Origin: JAAOZP01 sp038848185
GTDB taxonomy: Archaea > Thermoproteota > EX4484-205 > JAAOZP01
Length of the DNA: 49,490 nucleotides
Assembly (NCBI GenBank): GCA_038848185.1
Contig: JAWCNV010000014.1
Span: 1 to 49,490, forward strand
Direction of reading: 5' to 3'
Position 1 is the stretch's first letter. Each line of letters opens with the position of its first letter. Both the position numbers and the translations under genes were made by a program. Shown here in pieces: positions 25,773 to 33,216 of this stretch. The notes below the pieces were generated by a model. That model saw only the letters and a list, made by a program, of their open reading frames with translations. It had not been told where the DNA came from and ran no database searches.

Positions 25773-25785
25773 CATATTTAAACTA
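25773..25785. promoter_or_regulatory. Shared bidirectional TATA element (S3Ae / SerRS)
   Basis: CATATTTAAACTA reads as a box A on both strands. It is centred about 28 nt before the GTG at 25806 on the plus strand and about 30 nt before the TTG at 25748 on the minus strand. A second minus-strand possibility, GTTTTAAAG, lies near 25790-25798. Confidence 0.5.
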
Positions 25786-25805
25786 TGCTCTTTAAAACTG
25801 TAGGA

Positions 25806-27377
25806 GTGTTGGAGGAAAAGCAAGGGGTTGTTAAGGATATTAGGCTGAGGGTTTCAGCAGACCTTAACCTGAGCAGAGAACTCTCTGGAGAAGAGGTTGA
25901 GAAGGTTACCGAGTATGCTGTTTCAGCCTTCCCAAAGGTTTTCTCCAAGGGGGCGCCAAGGGAGGAGGCTCCTAGGATAGTTGAGCTAACTGTTAGAGGA
26001 GGAGTGTTAAGCATCACAGTTGAATCCGGTAGAAGAGTCAGGGCTCATGAGGCTGTTAAAAGAGCGAGGAAGGCGTTGAGCGACGACCTTGGGCCTAAGA
26101 TGGGTCTGGGGGTTAGAAGCATAGACGTGAAAACTTTTGAAGTTGTTTTTGCAGGCGAGAACCTTAAGAGGGTTAAGCTGCCCCTCGCTAAAAAATTCGA
26201 GGAGACTGGAGAAGGCTTGAAATACTGGTTGGACGTGGGGGAGGCAGAAATCTATTCTCAGGTCCCTGATAGGATAATAAGCCTGTTCCTGGAGAAGCAG
26301 GTGCAGGTTGGAGAGAGCCGGGAGATCCATAGGACTGTTTGGTGCAGCATTGAGAAGCCGGTTAAGTACAGCATGGATCCGGGGCCTGTGCTCGAGGAGG
26401 AGGGCTGGGTTAAAAGGCTCTACCCCGGAATATGGTATTATCTTCAGCCCTACACGAGTCTACTGAGAATTTTTGAAAACATGATTGTCGAGAAGGTTGC
26501 GAAGCCCCTTGGGTTCCAAGAGGTTGTTCTACCTAAGCTGATACCTCTTGAAGTAGTTAAGAAGAAGGGTCAGCTAACCGGGATACCTCACGAAATGCTG
26601 TATGTCTCAGAACCAGGTTTAAGAGAGCTACACTATTTCGAGGAGTATGCTGATAAGGTGAAGGTTTTCAACCAGACTATGCCGGAGCTTCTGAAACCGT
26701 TGTTGAAGGAGCCTTCCTTCTGCATGCCTTACGCACAGTGCGAACCCTTCTACGAGTTTTTTGCAGGCGAAACAGTTAACCTTGATAATCCTCCTGTGAA
26801 GCTCTACGATAGGTCTGGCTTCAGCTTCAGGCATGAAGCGGGAGGCTTGAGAAGCCTTGAGAGGCTTACAGCCTTCACTAGGATAGAGATAGTTTACCTT
26901 GGGAGGCCTGAAGAGGTTAGTGAGATAAGGGATAGGCTGATAGAAAACTATCTAAGTCTTCTCGACAAGGCTCTTGATCTAGAGATTAGATCCGCGGAAG
27001 TAACCCCTGTCTGGATGGCTCACGCCGGAGTTGCAAGTGATGTTGAGAGAAAGGTGCCTGCGACACTCGATGTGGAAGCTTACATCCCCTTCAAAGGGGA
27101 CAGGGACACGGCTGAATGGCTTGAGATCGCTAATGCCTCAGTCCACTACGATAAGTATGTAGAGTGGTTCAACATTAAGGAGAGGAAGAACAGGGAGGTC
27201 TGGACAGGCTGCTCTGGAAACGGTCTTGAAAGATGGGTCTATGCTTTCCTAGCTAGGCATGGCTTCAACGTTGAGGATTGGCCTGTTGAAGTAAGGAAGC
27301 TATGGGTGTCCTCTGGCCCGCCAGTCATGGACACTTGGCCTCCTCGAGTCTTGAAGCAGCCTCCTCAATCATCCTAA
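25806..27377 (+). CDS. serS: Seryl-tRNA synthetase, type 2 (methanogen-type)
   Basis: About 523 residues. It charges tRNA-Ser. It belongs to the rare zinc-dependent SerRS described from methanogens rather than the common coiled-coil SerRS. Motif 2 reads RHEAGGLRSLERLTAFTRIE and motif 3 GCSGNGLERWVYAFLARHG. The zinc ligands known from the Methanosarcina enzyme (Cys306, Glu355, Cys461) have counterparts here at about Cys312 (YAQC), Glu361 (FTRIEI) and Cys469 (WTGCSG). The N-terminal domain has the type-2 pattern (VRAHEAVKRARKAL). I prefer the GTG at 25806; an ATG at 25785 lies against the TATA element. Its 3' end overlaps convergent pcc1 by 53 nt. Confidence 0.9.
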   Translation: MLEEKQGVVKDIRLRVSADLNLSRELSGEEVEKVTEYAVSAFPKVFSKGAPREEAPRIVELTVRGGVLSITVESGRRVRAHEAVKRARKALSDDLGPKMGLGVRSIDVKTFEVVFAGENLKRVKLPLAKKFEETGEGLKYWLDVGEAEIYSQVPDRIISLFLEKQVQVGESREIHRTVWCSIEKPVKYSMDPGPVLEEEGWVKRLYPGIWYYLQPYTSLLRIFENMIVEKVAKPLGFQEVVLPKLIPLEVVKKKGQLTGIPHEMLYVSEPGLRELHYFEEYADKVKVFNQTMPELLKPLLKEPSFCMPYAQCEPFYEFFAGETVNLDNPPVKLYDRSGFSFRHEAGGLRSLERLTAFTRIEIVYLGRPEEVSEIRDRLIENYLSLLDKALDLEIRSAEVTPVWMAHAGVASDVERKVPATLDVEAYIPFKGDRDTAEWLEIANASVHYDKYVEWFNIKERKNREVWTGCSGNGLERWVYAFLARHGFNVEDWPVEVRKLWVSSGPPVMDTWPPRVLKQPPQSS

Positions 27378-27603
27378 GATGATGCAGGTATTCGAAGAGA
27401 GTATAGGCAAGAGACATGACTCCTCTCTCGCAAGAAATCTTAAGAATGATTCTGCAGTCCTCGAGTCTCGACGAGGCTCTAAGCCCCTTAACCTTCAGAA
27501 TCTCATCCGGCTTCATCGACAGGTATGTCACCCCAGCTTTAGAAGAGTCTGGGAAAACAGCTTCAAGAATCGCGAAGCATCTTACTGAACTGCTCCGCCG
27601 CAT
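27325..27603 (-). CDS. pcc1: KEOPS complex subunit Pcc1
   Basis: 92 residues. The beta-alpha pattern of Pcc1 is recognisable: FAILEAVFPDSSKAGVTYLSMKPDE, then VKGLRASSRLEDCRIILKISCE, and the long helix LAYTLFEYLHHLRMIEEAASRL. Pcc1 dimerises the KEOPS complex that makes t6A37 in ANN-decoding tRNAs with Kae1 and Bud32, both encoded elsewhere in this window. The ATG at 27603 gives a 41-nt overlap with the RecJ-like gene. Longer in-frame starts would run deep into that gene. The order S15, DHH protein, Pcc1, S3Ae is like that in crenarchaea, here with SerRS inserted in the opposite orientation. Confidence 0.75.
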   Translation of the reverse strand: MRRSSSVRCFAILEAVFPDSSKAGVTYLSMKPDEILKVKGLRASSRLEDCRIILKISCERGVMSLAYTLFEYLHHLRMIEEAASRLEEAKCP

Positions 27604-29002
27604 TCTTCTCAAACACCTCCATGAACGAGTGTAATCTTCTTCTCGGTATGGTGGCTCCTGAAGCAACATCGTGGCCACCCCCTATTCCCCCAACCTGCTT
27701 AGCAGCAGTCGAGGCCAGCAGGCTTCCGCTGACACCTTTCTCAACAAGTCTTCTAGGAACCCTTATTGAAACCTTAAGCGTATCATCCTCTGAGGCGGTG
27801 ACTACCAGTATTTTCCCGAAGCCCTTGGGGAGGCTGGAGGAGATTATTGAGGCGACTGGGCTTAGTACACGTGGATCCACAATACCCTCACCGTTGTAAA
27901 GCAGTATTCTCTCGGACTCAACCTTCGCCCCAGGCATGTTCAGAAGGCTTGAAAGAGATTTTGAAATAGCAGTCCTATATTCTCTGCTTACTCGCTGAGC
28001 ATCCTCGAAAAGCCGGCCTCTCTCACCCATTGCAACAGCCAAACCTAGCGAGGAGGAGCCCATTCTGGCACAGGAGTTTAAAAGAGCTGAGAATTCTCTC
28101 CCATCTCTCAGTACAGTGCCCCTAGGCTCCCCTGTGAAAACATAGACTGTGCCGAACAGGTTTTGAACAACCTCTTGGGAGAACCCTAGGTCAACCATGT
28201 ACTGCATCAGACCGGTGAGAAGCCGGGACCTCTCAGCCTCCGAGAGACTGTTGAATGTTCTCCACCTGTCGTCAACCTTAACCTCTATACCTAGGCCTCT
28301 TAAGAAGTTTAAAGCCACATTCTCGTCGCCTGTTAAACCGGGGATTATGAAGTTCGTGGATGAGGATATTGAAACATGTATCGGAAGAGTTTCTCTCCCG
28401 AAGAAAACGAAGTCCTCCTCAACCCTTACCACACCCATCTCCTCAGCCTCCAGCACTATGGCGGAGTTTAATCCTGAGAGGGACCTGTCTGCTCCAACAT
28501 CCTGCATGTCTGCTAATGCTCCAACTATTGCAAGCTCACTCATCCTCATAGTATCATCCACAAGGTTCTTGAAAACAAAGTAGGAGACTCCTGACCCAGA
28601 GATATCTGAGCCACCGTTCAAACCGTGTTGATTAGGGTTCAGCATAAGAACCTCGCCGGGATCACCCTGAACCTCGTGATGGTCAAGTATAACAACCTTT
28701 GAAGGGTCCAGCATACTTGTTATCTCGCTTAAATAGCCTGACCCGATGTCTAGAAAAACCACTGGCTTCGAGGCTGCTGCAATAGAATCCAGCACCTTCA
28801 TATCCATCTGCGTGACAGACCTTGCTGAGAAGCAAACTCCCATACTCCTTAACGCGAGGCAGGCTATTGCGGCAGCAGCAGTACCGTCAGCATCAGCATG
28901 AAAAACTATTTGAACATCATCCCAGTTGAGGGACCGGAGCCGGCTCGCCAGATCCCTAGCTTCAAAAATGAATTTACCCTGGGCTTCTGAAGCATTACTC
29001 AT
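27563..29002 (-). CDS. RecJ-like DHH-family phosphoesterase
   Basis: 479 residues. The N-terminal DHH domain has FHADADGTAAAA (motif I), VFLDIGSGYL, the DHH motif VILDHHEV near residue 107, and ALADMQDVG. The C-terminal DHHA1 domain ends in GGIGGGHDVASGATIP. Archaeal members act as single-strand exonucleases; some bind GINS at the replication fork. Whether this is the GINS-associated form or an RNA-directed paralogue cannot be told. It overlaps rps15 by 4 nt and pcc1 by 41 nt, so the three form an operon. Confidence 0.88.
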   Translation of the reverse strand: MSNASEAQGKFIFEARDLASRLRSLNWDDVQIVFHADADGTAAAAIACLALRSMGVCFSARSVTQMDMKVLDSIAAASKPVVFLDIGSGYLSEITSMLDPSKVVILDHHEVQGDPGEVLMLNPNQHGLNGGSDISGSGVSYFVFKNLVDDTMRMSELAIVGALADMQDVGADRSLSGLNSAIVLEAEEMGVVRVEEDFVFFGRETLPIHVSISSSTNFIIPGLTGDENVALNFLRGLGIEVKVDDRWRTFNSLSEAERSRLLTGLMQYMVDLGFSQEVVQNLFGTVYVFTGEPRGTVLRDGREFSALLNSCARMGSSSLGLAVAMGERGRLFEDAQRVSREYRTAISKSLSSLLNMPGAKVESERILLYNGEGIVDPRVLSPVASIISSSLPKGFGKILVVTASEDDTLKVSIRVPRRLVEKGVSGSLLASTAAKQVGGIGGGHDVASGATIPRRRLHSFMEVFEKNAAEQFSKMLRDS

Positions 29003-29439
29003 ATCTTGGCTTCAAGAACCTTGAGGTCGGGCAGCGCCACCTTCTTCCTAGAATAGTAGCGGGCAAGCCTCCTGATCTTAGACTCTACAAGTTGAAGATT
29101 ATGTATGTTGAAACGGTCAGACCTGTTCCTAGATAAGTGGACAACCATCCTCTCCGCCTTAGTCTTAAGCCTATCTAAGTCCTCAGTCCTAGGAAACTTG
29201 ACGCCTTTCTCAAGCAGGATCCTAGAGATCTTCTTACCCGTGATGTTCCTAACCGAAGGGATGCCGTAGGAGTCTCTTAATATGAGCCCTATTGCCGATG
29301 GCCCATGGCCCTCTGAAGCCAGCTTAACCACAAGGTTCTCAACTTCCTCAGGCTTCAGGGGCAGCCAGGGTGGAGAACCGCTATAAACGACTCTACGGGA
29401 GCCCGATTTACCCTTCTTATGACTATGCATCCTAGCCAA
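28999..29439 (-). CDS. rps15: Ribosomal protein S15
   Basis: 146 residues. The archaeal signature MARMHSHKKGKSGSRR opens the protein, followed by PEEVENLVVKLASEGHGPSAIGLILRDSYGIP and VHLSRNRSDRFNIHNLQLVESKIRRL. I keep the TTG at 29439 because MARMH is the conserved N-terminus; an ATG at 29430 would drop three residues. A TATA box at 29470-29480 gives a leader of about 9 nt. Confidence 0.95.
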   Translation of the reverse strand: MARMHSHKKGKSGSRRVVYSGSPPWLPLKPEEVENLVVKLASEGHGPSAIGLILRDSYGIPSVRNITGKKISRILLEKGVKFPRTEDLDRLKTKAERMVVHLSRNRSDRFNIHNLQLVESKIRRLARYYSRKKVALPDLKVLEAKI

Positions 29440-29469
29440 TCTTTAAACCAGCTTTCAATTCCAACCCCC

Positions 29470-29480
29470 CTATATAAGTT
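29470..29480 (-). promoter_or_regulatory. TATA box of rps15-recJ-pcc1
   Basis: Minus-strand ACTTATATAGG, centred about 35 nt before the TTG start of rps15. Confidence 0.55.
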
Positions 29481-29616
29481 TCTCTAGGAACACTCCTAAG
29501 CTCAAGACATGCGGGCAAGCTATTGCTTATTGTAAGTATAGTCAGAAGCACCACATCAGAAGTCTATATTGATGGGAGGTTAAAAGCTTAAATTATATCA
29601 TAAAAGTATGAATCTT

Positions 29617-29895
29617 ATGACAAAACGTATCACCATATCACTTGACGAGAAATTAGCTAAGGCTTTACGGGACACTGCGAGAGGGAACGATCTGAAGATT
29701 TCAACCCTTGTGAAGAAAGCTGTTGAGGAGTATCTTCGTAGATTAGAACCGGATGAGGAGGAACCGGATGTTCATCCTAAGGTTGTCTGGAGAGCTAGAG
29801 GACGAGCTAGCCCAAGGGGGCCTTCGGTTAGAATGGGGAGGTTGAAAGCGGGGTCGTTCAGAATTGTCGATATCGATAAGCTTCAAATATCATGA
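29617..29895 (+). CDS. Ribbon-helix-helix (CopG-like) DNA-binding protein; candidate antitoxin
   Basis: About 92 residues. Residues 1-48 form a ribbon-helix-helix domain: the beta strand TKRITISLDEKLAKAL, then helix and turn DLKISTLVKKAVEEYLRRL. The C-terminal half is basic and disordered-looking (RARGRASPRGPSVRMG). RHH proteins commonly autorepress toxin-antitoxin operons. Here the downstream partner is a retropepsin-like protein that overlaps it by 32 nt. I chose the ATG at 29617 from the TATA element AAATTATATC (29590-29599); an ATG at 29608 is equally open. Confidence 0.75.
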   Translation: MTKRITISLDEKLAKALRDTARGNDLKISTLVKKAVEEYLRRLEPDEEEPDVHPKVVWRARGRASPRGPSVRMGRLKAGSFRIVDIDKLQIS

Positions 29896-30310
29896 AGATG
29901 GGTTACTGTCTAACGGTTTTAAGCTACCCGATATACCTATGATGAGCCTTCTCATAGCTAGGCATGATTTACGTAAAGCCGCCATAGTGGAGGGTCTGGT
30001 TGATACAGGTTTCGACGGGGCCATATACTCTAACTTTGAACTGGCAGAGTTCCTCCTTAACCTTAAGCCAGTCGTCATAAGGCAGATGGAGTCTCCTGGA
30101 CACTTGATTAAGGGAGAAGTTTTCGAGCTCCCAGTATTTCTGATATCTGAAGAAGCTGACCGTAGAATCGACCTGGGTTTGAACGAAATCTTTGTACCCC
30201 TATCTGCCACAGATCTCACCGAGGATATTGTAATCGGCAGGAAGATCCTTAACAAGTTGAAGATTTTTCTCAACGGACCCAACGCTAAGCTTACAGTTGA
30301 AAAAGGATAG
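29864..30310 (+). CDS. Retropepsin-like clan AA aspartic protease (DTGF type)
   Basis: 148 residues. The active-site motif LVDTGFDGAIYS lies near residues 45-56. It matches the archaeal/bacterial single-domain clan AA family with a DTGF motif. Such proteins should dimerise like retroviral protease, each subunit giving one Asp. The start is a TTG inside the upstream ribbon-helix-helix gene. The C-terminal DIVIGRKILNKLKIFLNG matches the terminal strand region of these folds. No membrane segment. The tight pairing with a DNA-binding protein suggests a regulated two-gene module; the substrate is unknown. Confidence 0.75.
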   Translation: MSISISFKYHEDGLLSNGFKLPDIPMMSLLIARHDLRKAAIVEGLVDTGFDGAIYSNFELAEFLLNLKPVVIRQMESPGHLIKGEVFELPVFLISEEADRRIDLGLNEIFVPLSATDLTEDIVIGRKILNKLKIFLNGPNAKLTVEKG

Positions 30311-30345
30311 ATGCTCATCCAAATAAATTGTCTTAACTAAGCTAA

Positions 30346-30933
30346 CTACTGATTCTTTAACTTCTCTTTCCAACCATTTTTCTCATTCAGAAACCATGCG
30401 GCGAATGCTCTTAAAGCCCTAGCTCTGTGGGAGAAGCGATTCTTTTCTTCAACACTCATTTCTGCAAAGGTAAGTTTAGAGCCTAACGGTATGAATAAGG
30501 GGTCATAGCCAAACCCGCTTTTTCCTCTTTGCCCTGTTGCGATGGTGCCATCGACTCTTCCTGTGAAGAGCTTAATCCTCTCTCCTGGTGAACCGTAGGC
30601 TAGGGCAGTCATAAAGTAGGCGGACCTGTCTGAGGAATCTGCAAGCAGCTTGAGTATTCCCTCGCAGCCGATCTTCCTGTAGACGTATGAAGAGTATACT
30701 CCGGGAAAACCGTTTAGAGAGGTTACAAAGAGCCCGGAGTCCTCGATTATGAAGCAGCCTTCCGTCTTTTTCAAAGCTTCCTCAGCGCATTTCTCCACAA
30801 CCTCCTCCAAGGTATCTGCCTGCGGCTCAGTTATATCAAGGTCAGCCTGCTCAAGCCGGATTCCAAACTCTCCTAACAGTCTCTCCGCCTCAACGAATTT
30901 CCCCCGGTTCCCGGTTATGAAGAGAAGCCTCAT
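30346..30933 (-). CDS. XTP/dITP pyrophosphatase (HAM1/RdgB family)
   Basis: About 195 residues. It hydrolyses non-canonical purine triphosphates (XTP, dITP) to monophosphates. Family motifs: FITGNRGKFVEAERLL at the start, EDSGLFVTSLNGFPGVYSSY, GKSGFGYDPLFIP, and KNRFSHRARALRAF. The ATG at 30933 is set by a TATA box (30953-30965) 26 nt upstream; an ATG at 30948 would add five residues. It is divergent from thrC, with the two TATA elements side by side. Confidence 0.93.
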   Translation of the reverse strand: MRLLFITGNRGKFVEAERLLGEFGIRLEQADLDITEPQADTLEEVVEKCAEEALKKTEGCFIIEDSGLFVTSLNGFPGVYSSYVYRKIGCEGILKLLADSSDRSAYFMTALAYGSPGERIKLFTGRVDGTIATGQRGKSGFGYDPLFIPLGSKLTFAEMSVEEKNRFSHRARALRAFAAWFLNEKNGWKEKLKNQ

Positions 30934-30952
30934 TGGATAGTGCTTCACCTGA

Positions 30953-30973
30953 GAAATATTAAAGCTTAAAACT
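30953..30973. promoter_or_regulatory. Abutting divergent TATA elements (XTPase / thrC)
   Basis: Minus-strand GCTTTAATATTTC (30953-30965) serves the XTPase, and plus-strand AGCTTAAAACT (30963-30973) serves thrC. They share the central AAGCTT. Both predict leaderless or near-leaderless mRNAs, and the two promoters probably compete. Confidence 0.55.
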
Positions 30974-30997
30974 CCTCAGCCTTCGGATAGGCAGGTA

Positions 30998-32206
30998 ATG
31001 GGAGGCTCGAGCAGTGAGGCCCTTGTCTGCATAGATTGTGGTGCAACCTATGAGCCTGGGGCCAGCGTGCTGGTTTGCGGAAAATGCGGTGGGCTCCTTG
31101 AAGTAGCCTATCCTAGAGAAGTTTTTAGAAAAGTCTCCTTCAGCGGGAAGGGTGTTTGGAGATATAGGAGCCTACTCCCCAAGGTGGATAAGGTGGTTAC
31201 GCTCAACGAGGGTAACACGCCCCTCATCAAGGCTGAGAATCTTGGTAGGGTAATCGGCTTGAGAAACCTGTATGTCAAGTTTGACGGTGCTAATCCAACA
31301 GGCTCCTTCAAGGACAGGGGGATGACGGTTGGAGTAAGCATTGCACTGAAGCTCCGTCAGAGGAGTGTAGCGTGTGCTTCAACCGGAAACACCTCTGCAT
31401 CCATGGCTGCTTACGCTGCTAGGGCAGGGTTAAGAAGCCTCGTCTTCCTACCTGATGGCTACGTTGCAGCAGGAAAACTTCTTCAAGCTGTTGCACACGG
31501 TGCCACTATAGTCAGGGTCAGGGGAAACTTCGACGACGCGTTGAGGATGCTCCTCTCCCACAGCATGGAACTCGGAGTCTACGTTCTTAACTCTGTAAAT
31601 CCGTATAGGATTGAGGGGCAGAAGACAACAGCCTTCGAAACATGGGAGGAGCTTGGCAGTATGCCTGACATAGTTGTCTACCCTGTTGGGAACGCTGCCA
31701 ACATAGCCTCAGGATGGAAAGGCTTCAGGGAGCTTAGGGAATCAGGCTTATCCAAGTCTCTCCCAAGGATGATAGGGGTTCAGGCTGAGGGAGCAGCCCC
31801 CATAGCGAAAGCATACTCTCAGGGGAGGGAGGTGATGGATCCGGTTGAAAACCCTGAGACGGTTGCAACAGCAATAAGGATTGGGAGACCCTTATCTTGG
31901 AAGAAGGCTTTGAGAGCAATAAGGGATTCCGGAGGCACAGCTGTCACTGTCAGCGACAGGGAGATTCTTAGGGCTCAGGTTGACTTGGCTAGGATGGAGG
32001 GTGTTTTCGCTGAGCCGGCTGGAGCAGCCCCCATAGCAGGGTTAGCGAAGCTCGTTAAAGAAGGTTTCCTAAATAAGGATGATACTGTTGTGGCTGTGGC
32101 TACTGGACACGGTTTGAAGGATCCGGATGTCAAGATAGAGCCTTACTCTGAGATCGTTATTCAAGCAGGTGAAAACCCTGTGGAGGTCTTGAGGAAGCTG
32201 TTATGA
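30998..32206 (+). CDS. thrC: Threonine synthase
   Basis: 402 residues. PLP enzyme making threonine from O-phosphohomoserine. An N-terminal zinc ribbon (CIDCG, then CGKCGG) precedes the fold. The PLP lysine lies in GANPTGSFKDRGMTVG. ACASTGNTSASMAAYAAR binds the phosphate. It shares ATGA with hom. No homoserine kinase gene is visible in the window, so the phosphorylation step must be encoded elsewhere. Confidence 0.95.
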   Translation: MGGSSSEALVCIDCGATYEPGASVLVCGKCGGLLEVAYPREVFRKVSFSGKGVWRYRSLLPKVDKVVTLNEGNTPLIKAENLGRVIGLRNLYVKFDGANPTGSFKDRGMTVGVSIALKLRQRSVACASTGNTSASMAAYAARAGLRSLVFLPDGYVAAGKLLQAVAHGATIVRVRGNFDDALRMLLSHSMELGVYVLNSVNPYRIEGQKTTAFETWEELGSMPDIVVYPVGNAANIASGWKGFRELRESGLSKSLPRMIGVQAEGAAPIAKAYSQGREVMDPVENPETVATAIRIGRPLSWKKALRAIRDSGGTAVTVSDREILRAQVDLARMEGVFAEPAGAAPIAGLAKLVKEGFLNKDDTVVAVATGHGLKDPDVKIEPYSEIVIQAGENPVEVLRKLL

Positions 32207-33216
32207 AGATACTTCTAATAGGCTTCGGAAACGTTGGGAGAGCGTTCCTCCAGCTGATGGAGGAGGAGAGGCGGAGATTCAGAAGACTTGGAGCAGACCC
32301 CAGGATAGTTGGAATAGTTGACAGGGGTGGTGCAACCATATCTGAGAACGGTGTTAAGGCAAGTAGCCTGATAGCGATTAAAATGGAGAAGGGTTCAGTA
32401 GCATATTCTAGGGAGGGGGGTTTCCCAAGCATGGATGCTTTCGAAGCATTAAGGATTGCTCAGCCAGATGTGACTGTTGAAGCAACCTCGACGAGCAGAG
32501 GAGGCTCGGGGCCAGCCTTAAACCATATTCTTAAAGCTCTAGAACACGGGTCCCACGTTGTGTCCGCCAATAAGGCTCCCTTCGCATACGACTATGATAC
32601 TGTTATGAGAGCAGCATCATCCCGCGGTATGCTTGTGAAGTATAGTGCGACGGTTGGGGGAGGACTACCTGTCTTGAAAACTCTTAGGACGCTGACGGTT
32701 GGCGATGTTGTGGAGAGCTTCCGGGGAGTTTTGAACGCCACCTCAAACTATATTCTCACGCTTATGGAAGAGGGGAGGAGCTACGAGGAGGCTTTACGGC
32801 TTGCACGCGAAATAGGTATTGCTGAGGCCGACCCGACGATGGATGTCTCAGGCATGGATACAGCATACAAGATAACGATAATAGCTAACACGATGGAGGG
32901 GGGCCATACTGTTAACGAGGTTGATTTGAATGGCATAGAGGATATTGATCCAAAGGATCTTCAGGAGGCTGTTTCAAGCGGATACTCTATCAGGCTCCTA
33001 GGCGAGTTCACAGACGAGGGTAGGCTTAGAGTTGGGGCTTCAAAGCTTAAGAGGGGGAGCATGCTTGATGTGAGTGGGACACTGAACGCGGTGGAGTTCA
33101 AGATGAAGAGAGCCGGACAGGTTTACCTTGTTGGGAGGGGTGCGGGACCGTTTGAAACAGCTGCTGCTATAATGAGAGATATTTTTGAAATACTTGAGGA
33201 GGAAAAGAAGCATTGA
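32203..33216 (+). CDS. hom: Homoserine dehydrogenase
   Basis: 337 residues, short form without an ACT domain. It reduces aspartate semialdehyde to homoserine. The dinucleotide motif LIGFGNVGRAFLQL is at the N-terminus, the active region VSANKAPFAYDYD and GGGLPVLKTL, then LNATSNYILTLMEEG and ADPTMDVSGMDTAYK. It is coupled by 4-nt overlaps to thrC upstream and to the aspartokinase-like gene downstream. Feedback control may sit in that third gene. Confidence 0.95.
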   Translation: MKILLIGFGNVGRAFLQLMEEERRRFRRLGADPRIVGIVDRGGATISENGVKASSLIAIKMEKGSVAYSREGGFPSMDAFEALRIAQPDVTVEATSTSRGGSGPALNHILKALEHGSHVVSANKAPFAYDYDTVMRAASSRGMLVKYSATVGGGLPVLKTLRTLTVGDVVESFRGVLNATSNYILTLMEEGRSYEEALRLAREIGIAEADPTMDVSGMDTAYKITIIANTMEGGHTVNEVDLNGIEDIDPKDLQEAVSSGYSIRLLGEFTDEGRLRVGASKLKRGSMLDVSGTLNAVEFKMKRAGQVYLVGRGAGPFETAAAIMRDIFEILEEEKKH

